The notes under the pieces are model-generated. The model made no database searches. It worked only from the letters and a program-made list of their open reading frames with translations, and was not told the DNA's origin. This document shows, in pieces, positions 60,720-64,000 of a stretch of 64,000 nt of DNA (its first letter is position 1; each line of letters begins with the position of its first letter). This DNA is from Curtobacterium aurantiacum (lineage in GTDB: Bacteria > Actinomycetota > Actinomycetes > Actinomycetales > Microbacteriaceae). The position numbers and the translations under genes were made by a program. The stretch covers positions 282,330-346,329 of the forward strand of contig NZ_JAHEWN010000002.1 in the NCBI RefSeq assembly GCF_018598555.1. The letters are read 5' to 3'.

Positions 60720-61204
60720 CCGACTCGTCCGCCTCCGACCAGCTGTCGCACGTCCGCGCCGACGGCAGCGCGCACATGGTCGACGTCTCCGCGAAGGACG
60801 TCACGGACCGGTCGGCCACCGCCACCGCCACCGTCGTCACCCGACCCGACGTCGTCGCACGCATCCTCGACGGCTCGCTGCCGAAGGGTGAAGTCGTCGG
60901 CACGGCCCGGATCGCCGCGATCATGGCCGTGAAGAAGACGTCGGACCTGATCCCGCTGTGCCACCCGCTGCCGATCGCCGGCGTCCAGGTCGACATCACC
61001 GGCTCCGATGACCGCGTGCTGATCGAGGTGTCGGTCCGCACGACCTCGCGCACCGGCGTCGAGATGGAAGCCCTGACCGGGGCGAGCGTCGCCGCCCTGA
61101 CGGTGTACGACATGGTGAAGGCCGTCGACCGAGCGGCCGTGATCACGGATGTCCGCGTGCTCGAGAAGCACGGCGGGCGCTCCGGGGACTGGAGCAACCG
61201 ATGA
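60716..61204 (+). CDS. moaC: Cyclic pyranopterin monophosphate synthase
   Basis: A 162-residue MoaC: AHMVDVSAKDVTDRSA at the N-terminus, KKTSDLIPLCHPLPI (catalytic region) and TGVEMEALTGASVAALTVYDM. With MoaA it converts GTP to cyclic pyranopterin monophosphate; moaA itself is not in the window. Start overlaps the moeA stop (ATGA). Confidence 0.92.
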   Translation: MTDSSASDQLSHVRADGSAHMVDVSAKDVTDRSATATATVVTRPDVVARILDGSLPKGEVVGTARIAAIMAVKKTSDLIPLCHPLPIAGVQVDITGSDDRVLIEVSVRTTSRTGVEMEALTGASVAALTVYDMVKAVDRAAVITDVRVLEKHGGRSGDWSNR

Positions 61205-61713
61205 CCGCCGAGCCGACCAGGGGCCGGGCCGCCGTCGTCGTGGTGTCCACGCAGGCCGCCGCCGACCCCGCACTCGACCGCACCGGACCCGTCATCGCCG
61301 ACTGGCTGCGCGACCACGGGTTCACCACGAGCGACCCGATCATCGTCCCCGACGGCGGCGCGATCACCGAGACCGTCACCGCGGAACTCCTGGCCGACGC
61401 ACGTGTCGTCATCACCACCGGCGGCACCGGGGTCACGCCGACCGACCGGACCCCCGAGGCGGTGGTGGGCCTGATCGACCTCGAACTGCCCGGCATCACC
61501 GAGGAGATCCGTCGGCGCGGACTCGCGGGTGCCGGCCCGACCGCGCTGCTCACCCGCGGCGTCGCCGGGGTCACGAACGCCGGCTGCCTGCTCGTCACCC
61601 TGCCCGGGTCGCGCGGCGGGGTTTCCGACGGGCTCGCCGTGCTCGACGGTGTGCTCGACCACGTGGTCGCCCAGGTGCACGGCGAGGGCCACGCCCCGCG
61701 GAGCGCCTCGTGA
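61201..61713 (+). CDS. mog: Molybdopterin adenylyltransferase, MogA/MoaB family
   Basis: A 170-residue member of the MogA/MoaB group: VVVSTQAAAD, VPDGGAITETV, ITTGGTGVTPTDRTPEA (MPT-binding) and LPGSRGGVSDGLAVL. It adenylates molybdopterin for MoeA. Start overlaps moaC stop; end overlaps moaE start, so dosage is coupled. Confidence 0.88.
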   Translation: MTAEPTRGRAAVVVVSTQAAADPALDRTGPVIADWLRDHGFTTSDPIIVPDGGAITETVTAELLADARVVITTGGTGVTPTDRTPEAVVGLIDLELPGITEEIRRRGLAGAGPTALLTRGVAGVTNAGCLLVTLPGSRGGVSDGLAVLDGVLDHVVAQVHGEGHAPRSAS

Positions 61714-62150
61714 GCAGCACCGAGGCCGCCGCACGGGTCGTGCTGGCCGACGTCGTCGACCGCGACATCAGCGTCGACGAGGTCGCTGCCGTGGTGGCCA
61801 CCGACCAGGACGGCGCCGTGGTGACCTTCGCCGGCATCGTCCGTGACCACGACGGTGGCAAGGGCGTCACGGCGCTCGACTACGAGCGGCATCCCAGTGC
61901 CGGCGACGTCATCACCGAGGTCGCCCGGACCATCGCCGAGGGCCACCCCGATGTCCGGATCGCGGTGCTGCACCGCGTGGGGGCGCTCGGCATCGGGGAC
62001 GTCGCGCTCGCCGCAGCGGTGTCGTCGTCGCACCGGGCGCAGGCGTTCGCCGCCTGCGGTGCGCTGGTCGACCTGGTGAAGGAGCGCGTGCCGATCTGGA
62101 AGCACCAGCGGTTCACCGACGGCACGGACGAGTGGGTGGCGGCGCTGTGA
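61710..62150 (+). CDS. moaE: Molybdopterin synthase catalytic subunit
   Basis: A 146-residue MoaE: VTFAGIVRDHDGGKGVTALDYE, HRVGALGIGDVA and VDLVKERVPIWKHQ (catalytic Lys segment). It transfers sulfur from MoaD; moaD is not in this window. The GTG at 61710 overlaps the mog stop codon (GTGA). Confidence 0.9.
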   Translation: MSSTEAAARVVLADVVDRDISVDEVAAVVATDQDGAVVTFAGIVRDHDGGKGVTALDYERHPSAGDVITEVARTIAEGHPDVRIAVLHRVGALGIGDVALAAAVSSSHRAQAFAACGALVDLVKERVPIWKHQRFTDGTDEWVAAL

Positions 62151-62824
62151 CCGACGCCGCCCAGACCGACACCGAGGGAGCGGCGGCAAGCCGACGCTGG
62201 GCCGAAGCCGACGAACGTGCACACCTGCTCCTCGCGCAGACCCGGACACCCGGCCCGCCGGTCCTCGGGTTCGTCGTGGCCATCGGGCTGGTGCTGGTGG
62301 CGCTGTGCATCGCGGCGATCGCCGTGCGCGCCGGATCGGACGCTCGCTTCGCAGTTGCCGGCGTCGTCACCGCACTGGGCTTCGTCATCGGTCTCGGCGA
62401 CGCCGTTCGGGTCCGGATCCGCCGGAGACGGAACGGCGCGGAAGCTCGTCGTGCGCCGGTGCTCGCTCCGCTGCAGCAACGCGAACAGCGCGCGGTGACG
62501 GAGGCGGCGACCGGGCGACGGGCCGCGCCGGAGGACCGTCGGATCGTCGTGCAAGCGAGGGCGGTCGAACTGGGCGACGGCGGCGAACTGGCCAGTCTGG
62601 CTGGGTTCGTGATCGTGTGGTCTGCGATCACGTTCGCCGGTGGTACGTTCTGGCCCTTCGCCGTGGCGGGCGGCATCGCCACGGCGGGGCAGTTCGCATG
62701 GACGGCACGGTCCGCGGTGCTCGCCCGCCGGTACCTTGATGCCCACCCTGTGCACCTTCGCAACCGCGACGCTCGTTCGGGGAATGGTCAGACTCCAAGC
62801 GGATCCATAGAATCGCGAACATGA
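62147..62824 (+). CDS. Hypothetical membrane protein at the end of the moa operon
   Basis: A 225-residue protein with four helices in two pairs: residues about 42-64 and 70-90, then about 150-172 and 172-190. A hydrophilic Arg/Ala-rich loop (RRRRNGAEARRAPVLAPLQQ) lies between the pairs. I do not recognise it. The GTG overlaps the moaE stop by 4 nt, so it is translated with the operon, but nothing else ties it to molybdenum. Confidence 0.6.
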   Translation: MTDAAQTDTEGAAASRRWAEADERAHLLLAQTRTPGPPVLGFVVAIGLVLVALCIAAIAVRAGSDARFAVAGVVTALGFVIGLGDAVRVRIRRRRNGAEARRAPVLAPLQQREQRAVTEAATGRRAAPEDRRIVVQARAVELGDGGELASLAGFVIVWSAITFAGGTFWPFAVAGGIATAGQFAWTARSAVLARRYLDAHPVHLRNRDARSGNGQTPSGSIESRT

Positions 62825-63219
62825 GCGTCTTGCTGTCCGGGATCACCGTCGTCCTGCTGGTCTTCGCCCTGATCGACATCCTGACCAAGACGGACGACCA
62901 GGTCCGCGGCCTGCCGAAGATCGCGTGGGTGATCCTCGTGATCCTGGTCCCCGTCGTCGGCAGCGTCGTCTGGTTCGCCATCGGGCACGACTGGACTCCG
63001 GGTGAACGGAACCACGGCCGGTACATCGAGCCCACCCGCCACGAGGACCGGTACGCCACCCTGGGCGATGCCCGCAGCGCCCATGGGGAGAAGCGCGTGA
63101 CCGGTACCGAGCAGGAGCTCGCCGAGCTCGAGCGCGAGATCGAGTACTGGGAGGCGCAGGCCCGCCTGAAGCGCGCGAAGGAAGCCGCGGGCGAGGGCGA
63201 CACCGCTCCCGCGAGCTGA
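62821..63219 (+). CDS. PLDc_N-domain membrane protein
   Basis: A 132-residue protein. Residues 1-60 are two helices with the PLDc_N pattern (LVFALIDILTKTD, RGLPKIAWVILVILVPVVGS, WFAIG); the rest is charged with a coiled-coil piece (EQELAELEREIEYWEAQARL). PLDc_N proteins are anchors of unknown role. The ATG overlaps the previous stop (ATGA), and TAGAAT (62808-62813) 7 nt upstream could give a second, leaderless message from inside the upstream gene. Confidence 0.75.
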   Translation: MSVLLSGITVVLLVFALIDILTKTDDQVRGLPKIAWVILVILVPVVGSVVWFAIGHDWTPGERNHGRYIEPTRHEDRYATLGDARSAHGEKRVTGTEQELAELEREIEYWEAQARLKRAKEAAGEGDTAPAS

Positions 63220-63221
63220 CC

Positions 63222-63896
63222 GTGTCCGTTCCGGCTGCAGAGAACGCGACCGACGTCGGGGTCTCCGAGGAAACCTGGTCCCTCGTCGCCGACAACATCG
63301 CTGGACGACCGCGCCCCGAGGTGCGGATGAACCGGCAGCGCTGGGCCGTGGTGGTCGTCGTCGGGGCCGGCCTCTGCATGGTTTTCGGTTTCTTCTTCGG
63401 TGGCGTCGCCGGTGCACAGATCAACGATCTGACGGGGGAGATGCGATCCGGCTGGCCGTCGACCGTCGGATCGGTCCTGTTGGCCGGGGCGCTGCTCGCC
63501 TGGGTCATCGGGTTCGTGCGGTACCTCCGGCAGGGTGCACCGCGGGCGTGGTCGACCCCGACCAGCGGTGTGCCGCGACGCGAGCGGCAGTGGATCGACA
63601 GGATGATCCGAGGTCGTGCGGCATTCCCGGCTGATCACGTCGAGGAGCTCCGGTCGATCGCGAGCAACCGTCTGCAGCAGTCGGCGTTCACCGTCGTGAT
63701 CGCACCGGGATTCGTGCTGCTCTGGGCCGCGAACGTCTTCGACCACGAGTGGGCGCCGTCCTCGCTGCTCCAGATCGTCGCAGCGGTGTTCTTCGTCACG
63801 GTCCTGGCCCTGACGCTGCGCTACCGGAAGCAGTGGCGAGCGTTCCTGCAGGAGACCGAGCCCCGCGCCGGGGCCGAGCCGGCCCCCGCGAGCTGA
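63222..63896 (+). CDS. Hypothetical four-helix membrane protein
   Basis: A 224-residue protein with helices at about residues 41-66, 86-105, 158-176 and 184-203 and a hydrophilic middle loop (RRERQWIDRMIRGRAAF). I do not recognise a family. The GTG lies 2 bp after the PLDc_N gene stop, so the two are co-transcribed. It ends just before the nested repeat at the window's end. Confidence 0.6.
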   Translation: MSVPAAENATDVGVSEETWSLVADNIAGRPRPEVRMNRQRWAVVVVVGAGLCMVFGFFFGGVAGAQINDLTGEMRSGWPSTVGSVLLAGALLAWVIGFVRYLRQGAPRAWSTPTSGVPRRERQWIDRMIRGRAAFPADHVEELRSIASNRLQQSAFTVVIAPGFVLLWAANVFDHEWAPSSLLQIVAAVFFVTVLALTLRYRKQWRAFLQETEPRAGAEPAPAS

Positions 63897-63938
63897 CCCG
63901 GGCCTCCAGGCCGACGCACCGTGCGCGGTCTGTCGGCT

Positions 63939-64000
63939 GGTGCGAGGTTGCGCGCTCCGTGCGCCGCAACAAGCTCGCACCGAGCGGGCAACCTCGCACC
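63939..64000. repeat. GGTGCGAGGTT-family inverted repeat at the window's end
   Basis: GGTGCGAGGTTGC (63939-63951) pairs perfectly with 63988-64000, the last 13 bases of the window. A further GCTCGCACCG string lies inside the loop, as in the copy at 2284-2346. It follows the last gene; a half GGAGGCCCG motif is at about 63900. Confidence 0.75.

Overview
The window is 64 kb of very G+C-rich DNA with dense, short-gapped genes and many GTG starts. It looks like an actinobacterial chromosome of the Microbacteriaceae, probably Curtobacterium-like. The clues are DUF3073 next to purM, a class E sortase, a PPK2 kinase, mycothiol-type DinB proteins, DUF6191, and many leaderless genes. The genus is an inference. 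I see no tRNA, rRNA, prophage, transposase or CRISPR array. About 65 protein genes are annotated.

Layout. 1-6.5 kb: end of purM, DUF3073, a flavin monooxygenase, DoxX, DUF3072, an unknown gene and a KimA-type potassium transporter. 6.5-11.7 kb: MerR, a PadR/DUF4097 operon, the divergent yczE/yczR pair and a membrane protein. 11.7-20 kb: a large HAE1-type RND exporter, a secreted esterase, PPK2, and a DEAD-box helicase with an Arg/Asp repeat tail. 20-23.3 kb: DinB, MarR, and a TasA/camelysin-like protein followed by a SipW-type signal peptidase whose C-terminus itself looks like a SipW substrate. 23.3-33.2 kb: sbcD-sbcC, sortase E with a small membrane partner, a GNAT, an EamA transporter, a CPBP protease and recQ. 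33.2-43.8 kb: an acyltransferase, an M23 peptidase, a beta-hydroxyacid dehydrogenase, MarR genes, an orphan alpha-E protein, a MarR-MFS operon, an acetamidase, a Pit phosphate transporter and a lipase-like hydrolase. 43.9-54.7 kb: lipoate ligase, an orphan DNA methyltransferase, a DHA2 exporter, phosphoglucomutase, and an esterase-kinase-regulator operon. 54.8-59.4 kb: two minus-strand blocks, GT2-DUF2064-methyltransferase and MTAP-epimerase. 59.5-63.9 kb: moeA-moaC-mog-moaE and three membrane proteins.

Two non-coding layers stand out. First, about 25 genes have a TAnnnT-like -10 hexamer 6-8 nt before the start codon, implying leaderless mRNAs. Second, most gaps of useful size between convergent genes (and some tandem gaps) hold long, near-perfect inverted repeats that fall into recurring families: a 51-bp GTGAGCAG/GTCGGGTC hairpin in three copies, a GGAGGCCCG palindrome in five, and a nested GGTGCGAGGTT hairpin in three. 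A 19-bp tandem repeat with an inverted end copy and a conserved 25-bp tail lies on both sides of the acetamidase gene, and a 134-bp tandem repeat follows purM. These may be terminators, REP-like elements, or both.
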